A stretch of 64,000 bases of DNA from CAWJNF01 sp963844235 (GTDB taxonomy: Bacteria; Actinomycetota; Thermoleophilia; Gaiellales; Gaiellaceae). Shown here piece by piece: positions 24,794 to 34,500 of this stretch (position 1 is its first letter; every line of letters starts with the position of its first letter). The notes under the pieces were generated by a model. That model was not told where the DNA came from, searched no databases, and saw only the letters and a list, made by a program, of their open reading frames with translations. The DNA is taken from contig CAWJNF010000005.1 in the NCBI GenBank assembly GCA_963844235.1, positions 248,001-312,000 on the forward strand, in the 5' to 3' direction. The position numbers were made by a program, and so were the translations under genes.

Positions 24794-25387
24794 ATGGCCG
24801 TCACCGTTCGCGGGCTCCCGAGTCGCGTGGAGGATGCGGTGCGGCGGACGCTCGCCGGCGCCGAGCTTCCGGTCGTCGTTGCAGGCGCGGGGCTCCAGGC
24901 GCGCGCCAGCTTCCTCGAGCTCGAGCAGGGGGAATGGCTCGCGGCAGTCGACGCCGTGAGGCACGCCTTTCTCGCGGCCAGGCAAGCCGCCGCTGCCTGG
25001 CTCGAGGCCGAGACGCCCGGCAGGATCATCTTCGTCGTCTCGGCGGCGTCGGTTCGCACCCTCCAGGGCTCGGCGCTCGATGCGACCGCCGGCGGCTTCC
25101 TGACCACGCTCGCCCAGGTCGGCGCCGTCGAGCTCGGCGGCAAGGGCATCACGGTGAACGTCGTTGCCCATGGCTGGCTCGAGGGGGAGCCGGATGAGCT
25201 CGTCGAGGGCATCCCGGCCGGCCGGCTCGGCCGTCCCGAAGACGTCGCGGGAGCGATCGCGTTCCTCGCGTCGCCGGCTGCCTCGTACGTCAACGGCGCC
25301 GTGCTGACCGTCGACGGCGGCTTCTGGATCACGAAGACCGGCGGCGGGAGCCCGCTGCTGCCTGCGACCGAACACCCTGCGGGGTGA
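24794..25387 (+). CDS. Degenerate SDR-like protein lacking cofactor and catalytic motifs
   Basis: 197 residues. The C-terminal half is clearly SDR (RIIFVVSAASVRTL, ELGGKGITVNVVAHGWLEGE, GRLGRPEDVAGAIAFLASPA, ASYVNGAVLTVDGGFW). The N-terminal half is shortened to LPVVVAGAGLQARASFLELE and lacks TGxxxGxG. Where the catalytic YxxSK should be it has LDATAGGF, so Tyr and Lys are missing. It is therefore unlikely to be an active dehydrogenase; it could be a non-catalytic partner of the SDR encoded just upstream or a decaying gene, although the frame is intact. ATG start at 24794, 5 nt after element C. Confidence 0.75.
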   Translation: MAVTVRGLPSRVEDAVRRTLAGAELPVVVAGAGLQARASFLELEQGEWLAAVDAVRHAFLAARQAAAAWLEAETPGRIIFVVSAASVRTLQGSALDATAGGFLTTLAQVGAVELGGKGITVNVVAHGWLEGEPDELVEGIPAGRLGRPEDVAGAIAFLASPAASYVNGAVLTVDGGFWITKTGGGSPLLPATEHPAG

Positions 25388-25415
25388 GCTCCTCCGCTTG
25401 CTAGTCTTCACTAAC

Positions 25416-25434
25416 GGGCAGCATCGGGCTGCCC
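25416..25434 (+). promoter_or_regulatory. Hairpin in the leader of the DEAD-box helicase gene
   Basis: GGGCAGC-atcgg-GCTGCCC, 79 nt before the helicase ATG and 28 nt after the preceding stop. Could terminate the upstream unit, or be part of a long leader such as those found before cold-induced RNA helicase genes. The 125-bp gap 25388-25512 holds nothing else recognisable. Confidence 0.4.
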
Positions 25435-25512
25435 TGTGAGATCGATCTTCTCGTTCCTCCCCTGGCGGCTTCGAGGTAGTGACGTCTCGAGCCGATAAAG
25501 GGAGTCGAACAT

Positions 25513-26709
25513 ATGTCGATGAAGTCCTTCCGTGAACTTGGCGTGAGCGAGCGCGTGCTGCGCGCGCTCGCCGACCTCTCGATCCACACCCCGTTCACGA
25601 TCCAGTCCCTCGTCCTGCCGGACGCGCTCGCGGGCCTGGACGTCGTCGCCGAGTCGCCTACGGGCTCCGGCAAGACGCTCGCGTTCGCGGTGCCCATCGT
25701 GGAGCGCACGGAGCCGGGTAGCGCTCGGCCGGCGGCCCTCGTGCTCGTTCCGACGCGTGAGCTCGCCCTCCAGGTCACGGACGACCTACGCTCGCTCGCC
25801 GCGGCGCGGAAGCTTCAGGTCGCCGCCGTCTACGGCGGCGTTCCCATTCCGGCCCAGGCGAAGCGTGCGAAGGCCGCTCACGTGCTGATCGCGACGCCCG
25901 GGCGCCTTCAGGATCTCCTCGAGCGCAAGCTGGTCGTCCTCGACGGCGTGCGGATCCTCGTCCTCGACGAGGCCGACCGCATGCTGGACATGGGCTTCAA
26001 GCCGCAGGTCGACCGGATCGTCCGTCGTCTTCCGAGGAACCGCCAGACGATGCTCTTCTCGGCCACGCTCGGCGGTAACGTCGACGACCTCATCTCGGCG
26101 TACACCGACAACCCGATCCGGGTCGAGGGCAAGCTGCCCGCGCATGCGCAGCCGGCCGACGTCGAGCACCGCTTCGTCCCGGTGACCCGGGAGACGAAGC
26201 TCGACACGCTCGTGGCCGAGCTCGGCGCCGCGGACGACCTCGTGCTCGTCTTCGTGCGCACGAGGCGGGGAGCCGACCGGTTGGCGCGGACGCTCGAGCG
26301 GCGCGGCATCAAGGTCGCCGCGCTTCACGGCGACATGTCGCAGGGTGCCAGGGAGCGCGCGCTCGGGCGCTTCGAGTCCGGCGCCGTGTCGACGCTCGTC
26401 GCCACGGACGTCGCGGCAAGGGGCCTCGACCTCGACCGCATCACGCATGTGGTGAACTACGACCCGCCGGCCGACCACGACGGCTACACGCACCGGGTCG
26501 GTCGCACCGGCCGTGCGGGGCGCACCGGCACCGGGGTCACGCTCGTGCTCCCGGAGCAGGAGGCCGATGTCAGCAGGGTGGCCGGGCGGCTGGGCCGGAG
26601 CGAGGAGTTCGCGCGGGAAGGAATGCACGTGGCCGCGCCACGCCTCGTCTACTCCTCCCGCAGCCGCAAGGGCCGCTGGGGCTCGGCTCACGCTCGTCGC
26701 AAGATCTAG
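25513..26709 (+). CDS. DEAD-box ATP-dependent RNA helicase
   Basis: 398 residues, the compact two-RecA-domain core without long extensions. Q motif (FTIQSLVLPDAL), motif I SPTGSGKTLAF, Ia PTRELALQ, II VLDEADRMLDMG, III FSATL, IV LVFVRTRRGADRL, V ATDVAARGLDLD, VI YTHRVGRTGRAGRTGTG. It unwinds RNA duplexes in ribosome assembly or mRNA turnover. ATG start after GGGAGTCGAAC. The C-terminus ends with a short basic tail (SSRSRKGRWGSAHARRKI). Confidence 0.96.
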   Translation: MSMKSFRELGVSERVLRALADLSIHTPFTIQSLVLPDALAGLDVVAESPTGSGKTLAFAVPIVERTEPGSARPAALVLVPTRELALQVTDDLRSLAAARKLQVAAVYGGVPIPAQAKRAKAAHVLIATPGRLQDLLERKLVVLDGVRILVLDEADRMLDMGFKPQVDRIVRRLPRNRQTMLFSATLGGNVDDLISAYTDNPIRVEGKLPAHAQPADVEHRFVPVTRETKLDTLVAELGAADDLVLVFVRTRRGADRLARTLERRGIKVAALHGDMSQGARERALGRFESGAVSTLVATDVAARGLDLDRITHVVNYDPPADHDGYTHRVGRTGRAGRTGTGVTLVLPEQEADVSRVAGRLGRSEEFAREGMHVAAPRLVYSSRSRKGRWGSAHARRKI

Positions 26710-26772
26710 ATCGGCGAGTGAAGCCCCGTAGGGGGCGGATCTCGTGGAATCCACCGTCTAGACTCTCGGCCG

Positions 26773-27432
26773 GTGGGTGAGGTCGCCCCCCAAGCACTGG
26801 CCAGGCCGCGGCTGCGCGGCGTCTCGCACAAGTGGGCGTTCTACGGCTCGCTGGTTGCCGCCGCTCCGCTCGTCGTCGTGGCCGAGGGCGGCGCAGCCCG
26901 GGTAGCCGCCGCGGTCTTCATGGCCGGGATGGCGGCGATGTTCGGGGCGAGCGCGCTCTACAACCGCGTCGAGTGGACACCGGTGGCGGGGGAGCGGATG
27001 CGCCGCATCGACCACTGCGGCATCTTCCTGATGATCGCCGCCAGCTACACGCCGTACGGGCTGCTCGTGCTCGACGGCGCCTGGCGGGTGGTCGTGCTCG
27101 CAGTGGTGTGGACCGGAGTCGCCGTGGCCATCGCCGTGCGTCTCGCCTGGTCCGACGCGCCCGGATCGCTCACCGGGGCGGTCGCCGTGGCGCTCGGCTG
27201 GGTGTCGGTGATCGCTCTTCCGAAAGCGCTGGACGTGCTCCCTGCCGCCGGCGTGGCGCTGCTGCTCGCAGGCGGTGTCCTCTACACGGCCGGGGCGTTC
27301 GTGTTCATCCTGCGCAGACCTGACCCCGCGCCAGCCGTCTTCGGCTTCCACGAGGTGTTCCACGCCCTCGTGGTCGCCGCCGTCGCCTGCCACTACGCGA
27401 CGGTCGTGCTCTTCCTCCTCCGTTCTCCGTAG
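26773..27432 (+). CDS. Hemolysin III/PAQR family membrane protein
   Basis: 219 residues with seven predicted membrane helices. Family signatures: GVSHKWAFYGSL, SALYNRVEW, RIDHCGIFLMIAASYTPYGL and the C-terminal HEVFHALVVAAVACHYATV; the conserved Ser/Asp/His cluster forms a zinc site in this superfamily. The cellular role in bacteria is not settled. GTG start at 26773. A TAGACT -10-like box ends about 9 nt before it, again suggesting a very short leader. Confidence 0.9.
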   Translation: MGEVAPQALARPRLRGVSHKWAFYGSLVAAAPLVVVAEGGAARVAAAVFMAGMAAMFGASALYNRVEWTPVAGERMRRIDHCGIFLMIAASYTPYGLLVLDGAWRVVVLAVVWTGVAVAIAVRLAWSDAPGSLTGAVAVALGWVSVIALPKALDVLPAAGVALLLAGGVLYTAGAFVFILRRPDPAPAVFGFHEVFHALVVAAVACHYATVVLFLLRSP

Positions 27433-27460
27433 CACCCGCTGCGATACTCACCGCACGGTG

Positions 27461-27883
27461 ATGAAGACCGCCCCGCTCGATGAGGACGAGTTCCGCCGCT
27501 GGCGCGACGAGGCGGATCGCGCTCTCGTCGGCGCGCGCGTCCAGGCCGATGCGGGTCTGCACAACTGGGCCTGCTTCGCCGCCGAGCAGGCTGCACAGCT
27601 CGCCTGTAAGGGCTTGCTGCACGGGCTCGGACGGGCGCCGTGGGGACATGACCTCGTGCGATTCGGGCAGGCGATCGCAGAGGTCGGGATCGACGTGCCC
27701 GAGGAGATCGGCGACGCACTGCGGCGGCTCAGCCGCCACTACATCCCGGCCCGCTACCCGGACGCGCATCCGTCGGGGTCGCCCGGAATCCACTACGGGT
27801 CGAACGACGCACATCAGGCCATGGGCGATGCCGCCGCGATCGCCGCTTTCGTCGATCGCGTATGGAAGGAGCTGCATGGCTGA
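27461..27883 (+). CDS. HEPN domain protein (HepT-like, partner of MNT)
   Basis: 140 residues, all-helical HEPN domain: FRRWRDEADRALVGARVQAD, HNWACFAAEQAAQLACKGLL, HDLVRFGQAI, and the C-terminal RRLSRHYIPARYPD, containing an Rx4H motif of the type found in HEPN RNases. Start ATG at 27461 (an in-frame GTG sits at 27458). A GATACT box ends 9 nt before the GTG, so this may be leaderless. The gene overlaps the MNT gene by 8 nt, as in HEPN-MNT toxin-antitoxin modules. Confidence 0.83.
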   Translation: MKTAPLDEDEFRRWRDEADRALVGARVQADAGLHNWACFAAEQAAQLACKGLLHGLGRAPWGHDLVRFGQAIAEVGIDVPEEIGDALRRLSRHYIPARYPDAHPSGSPGIHYGSNDAHQAMGDAAAIAAFVDRVWKELHG

Positions 27884-28228
27884 AGTCCTGGCCGAGCGCC
27901 GGCGCGAGCGCGCCGATCTCATCTGGCTCGCCCGCGGCTACGCGGAGCAGCTTGCGACCCGCGTCCCCGTTCGCGCCGCGGTGGTCGTCGGATCGGTCGC
28001 GCGCGGCGACTTCAACGTCTGGAGCGATGTGGACGTCGTCGTGGTGGTCGACGATCTCCCGGCTCGCGCCCCTGACCGAGCGGGTCTCCTCCTGCAAGAC
28101 GCCCCCCGCGTGTCCAGCCGGTCGGATACACGTCTGCCGAGCTTGCGGAGGCAAACGCCCGTGGCAACCCGCTCGTGCGCGAGGCCTTCGAGCTCGGCGT
28201 GCCCGTGGTCGGGAAGCTCCCCCCGTGA
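27876..28228 (+). CDS. Minimal nucleotidyltransferase (MNT, MntA-like), frameshifted
   Basis: About 117 residues. The N-terminal part has the DNA polymerase beta-like signature VVVGSVARGDFNVWSDVDVV (GSxARG...SDxD). After LLLQDAP the frame is lost. Adding one C to the C6 run at 28102-28107 restores RVQPVGYTSAELAEANARGN and LVREAFELGVPVVGKLPP to a TGA at 28228. In HEPN-MNT modules MNT AMPylates the HEPN toxin and neutralises it. ATG at 27876 overlaps the HEPN stop. If the indel is real, the antitoxin would be truncated while the toxin is intact, which makes a sequencing error more likely. Confidence 0.78.
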
Positions 28229-29097
28229 TCCGACTCTCCTGCGCCGACAACACCTTCCGTCTCGTCCAGCCGTGGGAGAGCGCGGTCGAGATGGTTCGCC
28301 TGCTCGACATCGAGGCCGTCGACGTATGCCTGATGGGGAACCGCTCCCACCTCAGGCCGGAGGACGTGCGCGAGGATCTGCCGGGCACGGCCGAGCGCAT
28401 CACGCGCGGGCTCTCGGAGCGTGGGCTCGGCGTCTCCGACCTCTTCTGCATCCCGTGGACGGACTTCGAGCGCTACGCGCCGAACGACCCCGATCCCTAC
28501 AACCGAGCGCGCTCCCGTGCGCTCTTCGTCGACATGCTCGAGCTTGCCGAGCGCATCGAGGCGCCCGGGATGACGATGCTCCCCGGGATCGACTGGCCCG
28601 GCATGTCGCATCGGGAGTCATTCGACCGGGCAGTCGAGGAACTGGGCCGCCGGGCCGAGCAGGCGCGCGCCCGAGGCATCCGCTTCTCGATCGAGCCGCA
28701 TCTCGGGTCGATCGCCCAGGACCCGAGCGAGGCGAAGCGCTTGTGTCATCTAACACAAGACCTCGAGCTGACCCTTGACTACAGCCACTTCGTCTACCAG
28801 GGGTATCCGGACAAGGAGATCGAGCCGCTCGTGCCCCACGCGCGACACTTCCATGCCCGTGGCGCGCGCAAGGACCGTATGCAGTGCGCGCTCAAGGACT
28901 CGCACGTGGACTTCGAGCGGATGCTCGACGCGGCCGCGAAGGCCGGCTACGAGGGCGACGTCGGCCTCGAGTACCTCTGGATCGACTGGGAGCACCTGAA
29001 CGACTGTGACACGGTGTCCGAGACGATCCTCTTGCGCGACCGCCTGCGGGCGAAGCTGCAGGGCACGCCCTGGAGCTATCCGGCCTCGACCATCTGA
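28225..29097 (+). CDS. Sugar phosphate isomerase/epimerase (TIM barrel), third paralogue
   Basis: 290 residues. VIRLSCADNTFRLVQPWESA, MLDIEAVDVCLMGNRSHLRP, GIRFSIEPHLGSIAQDPSEA (Glu), LELTLDYSHFVYQGYPDKEI (Asp, His), HARHFHARGARKDRMQ (His), DVGLEYLWIDWE (Glu) give the family's metal ligands. GTG at 28225 overlaps the MNT stop (GTGA). It looks metabolically unrelated to the HEPN-MNT pair and ends in the shared terminator at 29115. Confidence 0.88.
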   Translation: MIRLSCADNTFRLVQPWESAVEMVRLLDIEAVDVCLMGNRSHLRPEDVREDLPGTAERITRGLSERGLGVSDLFCIPWTDFERYAPNDPDPYNRARSRALFVDMLELAERIEAPGMTMLPGIDWPGMSHRESFDRAVEELGRRAEQARARGIRFSIEPHLGSIAQDPSEAKRLCHLTQDLELTLDYSHFVYQGYPDKEIEPLVPHARHFHARGARKDRMQCALKDSHVDFERMLDAAAKAGYEGDVGLEYLWIDWEHLNDCDTVSETILLRDRLRAKLQGTPWSYPASTI

Positions 29098-29114
29098 GGG
29101 CGCCGGACCAAGAG

Positions 29115-29142
29115 GAGGCGGGCCCCCATAGAGACCCGCCTC
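29115..29142. terminator. Bidirectional hairpin between convergent genes
   Basis: GAGGCGGG (29115-29122) pairs with CCCGCCTC (29135-29142), 17 nt after the isomerase stop and 22 nt before the 3' end of the minus-strand gene. Perfect 8-bp stem, 12-nt loop. Confidence 0.6.
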
Positions 29143-29164
29143 CCTGCCCTCGATGGCCGCCGAG

Positions 29165-29653
29165 CTAGATGGCGACCGTCGGCCTGCGGTGCCGCCGGGC
29201 GACGAGCAGCATGCCGCTGCCGAGGAGGATCAAGCCGAGCGCCATGCCTGCGCCGATCCCTGCGTCCGTCCAGTCGAAGCCGTTCGGTGAGACGAGGATC
29301 GTGGCCGGAGTCGCGTCGGGAGCCGCGCCGGGGCCACGTACGCCCGCGCGGTTGTCCGGGAGCATGGCCGGCTCGTCCGCGGTCGCGGGGCTGAGGCGCA
29401 CGGCGCGGTCATCGGGGCGAACGGCCGTCACGACGACGCCGGGGCTAACGCGTACCGCGCGATCGTCGGGACGCACGACCGTGGCGTCGAGCGCGGCGCC
29501 CGGGCCCCTAGCGTCCGCGCGGTCGTCCGGACGGACGACGGCGGTCTCGGGCCCGTTGTACCAGTCGTCGGCGTGCGCAGCCGGAGCCGTAACGGCGACG
29601 GACGCAATAGCCACCGCGAGCCCTGCCAGAATCTGCTTTCTCTTGGTCCTCAT
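29165..29653 (-). CDS. Secreted/membrane-anchored protein with VRPDDRA repeats, unknown function
   Basis: 162 residues: signal peptide (KRKQILAGLAVAIASVAVTA, ending APAAHA), a disordered middle made of four imperfect repeats, then a C-terminal helix (GIGAGMALGLILLGSGMLLV) and a basic tail ARRHRRP. Repeats: VVRPDDRADARGPGA, VVRPDDRAVRVSPGV, AVRPDDRAVRLSPAT and a degenerate MLPDNRAGVRGPGA. The plan resembles a sortase-less, membrane-tethered surface protein. The repeat family is not one I recognise. It is divergent from the BTAD regulator and the receptor kinases, so a link to that system is possible but unproven. Confidence 0.75.
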   Translation of the reverse strand: MRTKRKQILAGLAVAIASVAVTAPAAHADDWYNGPETAVVRPDDRADARGPGAALDATVVRPDDRAVRVSPGVVVTAVRPDDRAVRLSPATADEPAMLPDNRAGVRGPGAAPDATPATILVSPNGFDWTDAGIGAGMALGLILLGSGMLLVARRHRRPTVAI

Positions 29654-29785
29654 GTCTGCCCCTTTCCTCGCTTGCTGCTCGTCGCTTCCAGGACGAAGGG
29701 TCGTAGCCGCCGCTTCAGAGACGGCAAAGAGCCGGTAAAAGGCCCGCAGGGCGAACGGTGGGGGCTGGAACGAGGAGCCACGCCC

Positions 29786-31508
29786 GTGATACGTTCACCC
29801 ACGATTCGTCTGGAGGAGGCGGCTCTGGACTTCCGGCTTCTCGGCCCGCTCGAGGTCGCTGACGGTGGACGTGTCCTGGCGCTCGGAGGAGCGAAGCAGC
29901 GGGCGCTGCTCGCCGTCCTGCTGCTGCGGGCGAACGAGGTCGTTTCGACTGACCGCCTGATCGACGAGCTCTGGGGCGACGAGCCGCCGCCGACGGCCGC
30001 GAAGGTCGTGCAGGTCTACGTCTCCCAGCTGCGCAAAGCTCTGGCTCAGGCCGGCCGCGAGCCCGTGATCATGACCCGTCCACCCGGATACGTCGCCCGA
30101 GTCGAGCCGGGCGAGCTCGACGTCGCGCGCTTCGAGCGCGAGCTCGATCGGGCGCGCCGAGCACGCTCGGTCGGCAACCCGGAGGAGGCGACGCGGCTCT
30201 TGCGCGAGGCGCTCGCGCTGTGGCGTGGGCAAGCGCTTGCCGACTTCTCGTACGAGCCGTTCGCCCAGCCTGCGATCGCGCGCCTCGAGGAGCTGCGGCT
30301 CGTGGCGCTCGAGGAGCGCGTCGAGTCCGATCTGGCGCTCGGCCGCGATTCGGATCTCGTCGGCGAGGTGGAGGCCCTCGTGGCCGAGTACCCGTTGCGG
30401 GAGGGTCTGCGGGGCCAGCTGATGCTGGCGCTCTACCGGTCCAGGGCGTCAGGCCGAGGCGCTCGAGGCGTACCAGCAGGCCCGCAGCGTTCTCGTCGAA
30501 GAGCTCGGGATCGACCCGAGCCCATCGCTCCAGGAGCTCGAGAAGGCAATCCTGCGCCAGGATCCGCTCCTCGAGCCGCCGTCGGCCGGCCGTGACGACG
30601 CGGCGGCCTCGGCTTCGGCAGAGGGCGCCACTGCCGCGCAGCGGGCGATCCTCGTGGCCCCGAGGGCCGTGCCGGCCGCCTCCGTCCTCCTCTCGCTAAC
30701 TGCCCCGCTGGCGGCGGCGCCCCCGGGCCACGAGCTCGTCCTGACGAAGCTCCTGGATCCGCCGGCGGAGGGCGCGGCCACCCAGATCGGCGAGGCGACG
30801 GCGTCGTTACGAGAGCTCCGCGACAATCTGGCCGACCAGGGTGTCGTCGCCCGCGTCGCAGCGTTCACCTCGGGAGACCACGGTGCGGACCTCGTGCGGC
30901 TCGCCGCAGGCCAGCAGGTCGATCTGCTCGTGCTCGACGCCGCTGCTGACGAGCTCTCCGACCTGGGTGGATCCGAGCTCGTGGTGGTTCTGGACGGGGT
31001 CCCGTGCGACGTGGCTGTCGCCTGCGGGCTCCGCGAATCGGCCGTCCAGCTGGGGTCGGATCGCGCTGTCCTCGTCCCGTTCGGCGCGTCACCGCATGAC
31101 TGGGCAGCGCTCGAGCTCGGCTGCTGGGTCGCGAAGGCGCATGGCGTGCCCCTCCATCTGCTCGGCACCGCCCCCGATCACGAGCAGGGCCGGCGCGACG
31201 CGAGCCGCCTGCTCGCCGACGCCTCCCTGATCGTCCAGCGGATCGCCGGGATCGTCCCGGAGCCCGTGCTCGTGCGGGCGGGTGCAGACGGGATCCTGGA
31301 GGCGGCGCGGGATGGAGGACTCGTGCTCGCCGGTCTGTCGGAGCGCTGGCGGGAGGAGGGGCTCGGGCCGACACGTCTGACCGTGGCCGAGCGGGCCTCG
31401 GTGCCCGTCCTCTTCGTCCGCCGCGGCGTTCGGCCGGGAGCGCTGGCACCGCCCGATCAGCTCACTCGCTTCGCCTGGTCGCTGGCCGGCGCCCCGCGGG
31501 GCCGGTAG
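29786..31508 (+). CDS. BTAD/SARP-type transcriptional regulator with C-terminal Usp-like region, frameshifted
   Basis: About 573 residues in two frames. N-terminal winged-helix DNA-binding domain: FRLLGPLEVADGGRVLALGG, AKQRALLAVLLLRANEVVST, DRLIDELWGDEPPPTAAKVV. A bacterial transcriptional activation (TPR-like) domain follows, to LREGLRGQLMLALYRS. The next family sequence, RQAEALEAYQQARSVLVEEL then GIDPSPSLQELEKAIL, is in another frame; dropping one base near 30441-30446 joins them. The C-terminal part (about 290-573) resembles universal-stress-protein domains. Start is uncertain: GTG 29786, or CTG 29825 directly after GGAGGAGG and before the conserved domain. It ends 3 nt before the first receptor kinase, so it is probably co-transcribed with it. 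Confidence 0.85.
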
Positions 31509-31511
31509 CCG

Positions 31512-34500
31512 ATGGCGACGCTTGCCCCGGGCCAGACGTTCGCGGGCTACAGGGTCGAGGCGGTGGTCGGCCGGGGCGGGATGGGGGTCGTCTATCGCGC
31601 GACCGATCTCGCGCTCGAGCGTTCTGTGGCGCTCAAGCTGGTCGCGCCGGAGCTGGCGGCGGATCTGCGCTTCCGGGAGCGGTTTCTGCGCGAGTCGCGC
31701 CTGGCGGCGTCACTGGAGCACGCGCATGTGCTTCCGGTCTATGGAGCGGGGGAGGCGGACGGGAACCTGTATCTCGCCATGCGCCTCGTGGAGGGGGAGG
31801 ATCTGAAGACGCTCCTCCAGCGGGAGGGCACGCTGGAGCCTGCTCTGGCGGTCGGGTTGGTGACGCAGATCGCGGGTGCGCTCGACGCGGCGCACTCGAA
31901 GGGGCTGGTGCACCGGGATGTGAAGCCGGGGAACGTCCTGATCTCCTCGAGCGGAGAGTGCTACCTGTGCGATTTCGGCCTGACGAAGCCGATGGCGGCG
32001 GAGCGGAGCCTGACGGAGAGCGGTCAGTTTCTGGGCACGCTCGACTACGTGGCGCCGGAGCAGATACAGGGGTCGGATGTCGACGGCCGCGCCGACCAGT
32101 ACGCGCTCGGCTGCGTGCTGTACGAGTGTCTGGCCGGCCAGCCTCCGTTCGCCGGGACCTCGGGGATGGCGGTCATGTGGGCGCAGATGCACGAGCAACC
32201 TGCCGCGCTCACGGACCACAGGCCGGAGCTTCCCGGCGGGATCGACGGGGTGCTGGGCAGGGCGCTGGCCAAGGAGCCGGGGGAGCGGTTCGACGACTGC
32301 TCCGCGCTGGCCGGGGCGGCGCGTGGAGCTCTCGGGCTCGGCGGCGAGGCACCGCGGGCGTCGCTCGGGCCGGGGTGGCTGCGTCGGCACGCGAAGCTCG
32401 TTGCCGTCATCGGGGCGCTGCTCGTCGCCGCCGCGGCCGCCGCCGTGGTCGTCCAGTTGACGCGAGACTCCGGTTCCGGCGGCATCGCCTCGGTTGCACC
32501 CAATTCGGTGGCCGCGATAGACCCGGGCACGAACGAGATCGTGGCCCAGGTCCCGGTCGGCCGCAATCCCACGAGCATCGCCTACGGGGAAGGCGCGGTC
32601 TGGGTGCTGAACGCCGACGACCAGACGATCTCGCGGATCGATCCCGAGACGAAAGCCGAGCGGCGGTTCGGCACCAGCCCCGCGGCCATCGGCGTCGCCG
32701 CCGGCGAGGGAGCCCTGTGGGTGCTGAACGCCGGCGACCTCGATAGCGCAAGGCCGGTGCGCACGGTGACGCGTGTCGACCCGGACACCGAGGCGACGGA
32801 GACGATCGAGCTGCCTCCGGGCAATGCCTTCGAGACGGGCCGAGCGGCCGCGGGCGCGCAGGAGATCGTCGTCGGCGAGGGCGCCGTGTTCGCGGTCGGC
32901 ACGGACGGCCTTGTCTCGCGGATCGATCCGAGCACGAACGAGGTCGTCGCCTCGCTCGACGCCGGCGTGGTACCCGAGACCCTGGCGGTCGAGAACGGTG
33001 CTCTCTGGGCGGTCGAGGAGAATACCATCGTCCGGGTCGACCTGGGCACCGGCGAGGTCGCCGCGAGACTCGATGTCGACACGGTCTTCCTGAGCGGAAT
33101 CGCCGTGGGCGGAGGCCTGGTCTGGGCGACTGACTCGATCGCCGGCACCGTGTGGCGCATCGAGCCGGGCGGCATAAGCCAGACGATCGCGGTGGGCGAG
33201 GGCGCCGCGGGCATCGCCTACGGCGAGGGCTCGGCCTGGGTCGCGGCCACGCGTGCAGCGCTGGTCGCCGGGATCGACCCGGACACTGCCGCGGAGGTCG
33301 AGTCGATCCCCATCGGCAGCACCCCCAAGGCCGTCGCGGTCGGAGCGGGCGCCGTTTGGGTCGCCGTGGGCGAGGGCGTCGAGCAACCGGAGACGACCGA
33401 AGGCGAGGTCACGCCGCTTCCCGCGTCGTTCTGCGGCGAGCTCCTCTACGAGGGCGACGCGGCGGGGCCCGACTATCTCATCGTGTCCGACCTGCCGTTG
33501 CGCGGCGGCTCCGCCGCCTTGGGCCGCCCGATCGAGGCCGCGATCGAGCAGGTGCTGCGCGAGCGCGAGTTCCGCGCCGGCCCGTACCGGGTCGGCTACC
33601 AGTCGTGTGACGACTCGTCGACGCAGCAGGGCTACGACACCGCGAAGTGCATCGCCAACCTGAGGGCCTACTCGGCGAACCAGCGAGTGCTCGGCGTCGT
33701 GGGGCCCGTGCACTCCGGCTGCGCGTTCGTCGAGATCCCGATCGCAAACGAGGCCGGCCTGGCCATGGTCTCGCCCACGAACTCCGACACGTCGTTGACG
33801 CACCCGGAGCCGTCGGACACGCCGAACATCCTCGCCCGGCTCTATCCCACCGGAGAGCGCAATTACGTGCGCGTCATGCCGAACGACCGCGCGCAGGGCG
33901 CCGCCCACGCCGTGCTCGCCTCCGAGCTGGGAGCAGCGAGCGTGTTCCTGCTCGGCGACGACCAGCGGCTGCTGTATCCGTTCCACCGGGCGGCCGATCG
34001 GCTCGGGATCGAGATCGCGGGAGAATCCGTCTGGGATCCGGAGGCGGCCGGCTACGCCGAGCTTGCCGAGGAGGTCGCAGGCTCGGGCGCCGACATGGTC
34101 TTCCTGGCGGACATCCTCGACAGCGTGCAGGACGGGCAGCTTCTCCGCGATCTGCGCGCGCGGCTCGGCGAGGACTTCCCGATCTCCACGGGCGACGGCT
34201 GGGTCCCCGAGGGCGCCGTCGAGGTCGCCGGCGACGCCGCGCAAGGCCTGTTCATCAGCACCCACGGCGTACCGAACAGCGAGTTGCCAGCCCCGGGGCA
34301 GGCCTTCGTGGCGGAGCTGGCTCCGTCGCTGCCGGACGGCGAGGTGCCGTCCTTCAGCGCCGTCTACGGCGGTCAGAGCGCCGAGGTCCTGCTCGACGCG
34401 ATCGCCCGCTCGGACGGCACCCGCGCGTCGGTCGTGCAGCAGCTCTTCGCGACGCGGGTCGTGGACGGGCTGATCGGCGACTTCCGCTTCGACGCCAACG

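Noticed and set aside
26725..26755. GTAGGGGGCGGATCTCG...GGAATCC as another copy of the palindromic repeat
   Set aside because: Only the left arm resembles the family, and no clean pairing arm follows. Too degenerate to count.
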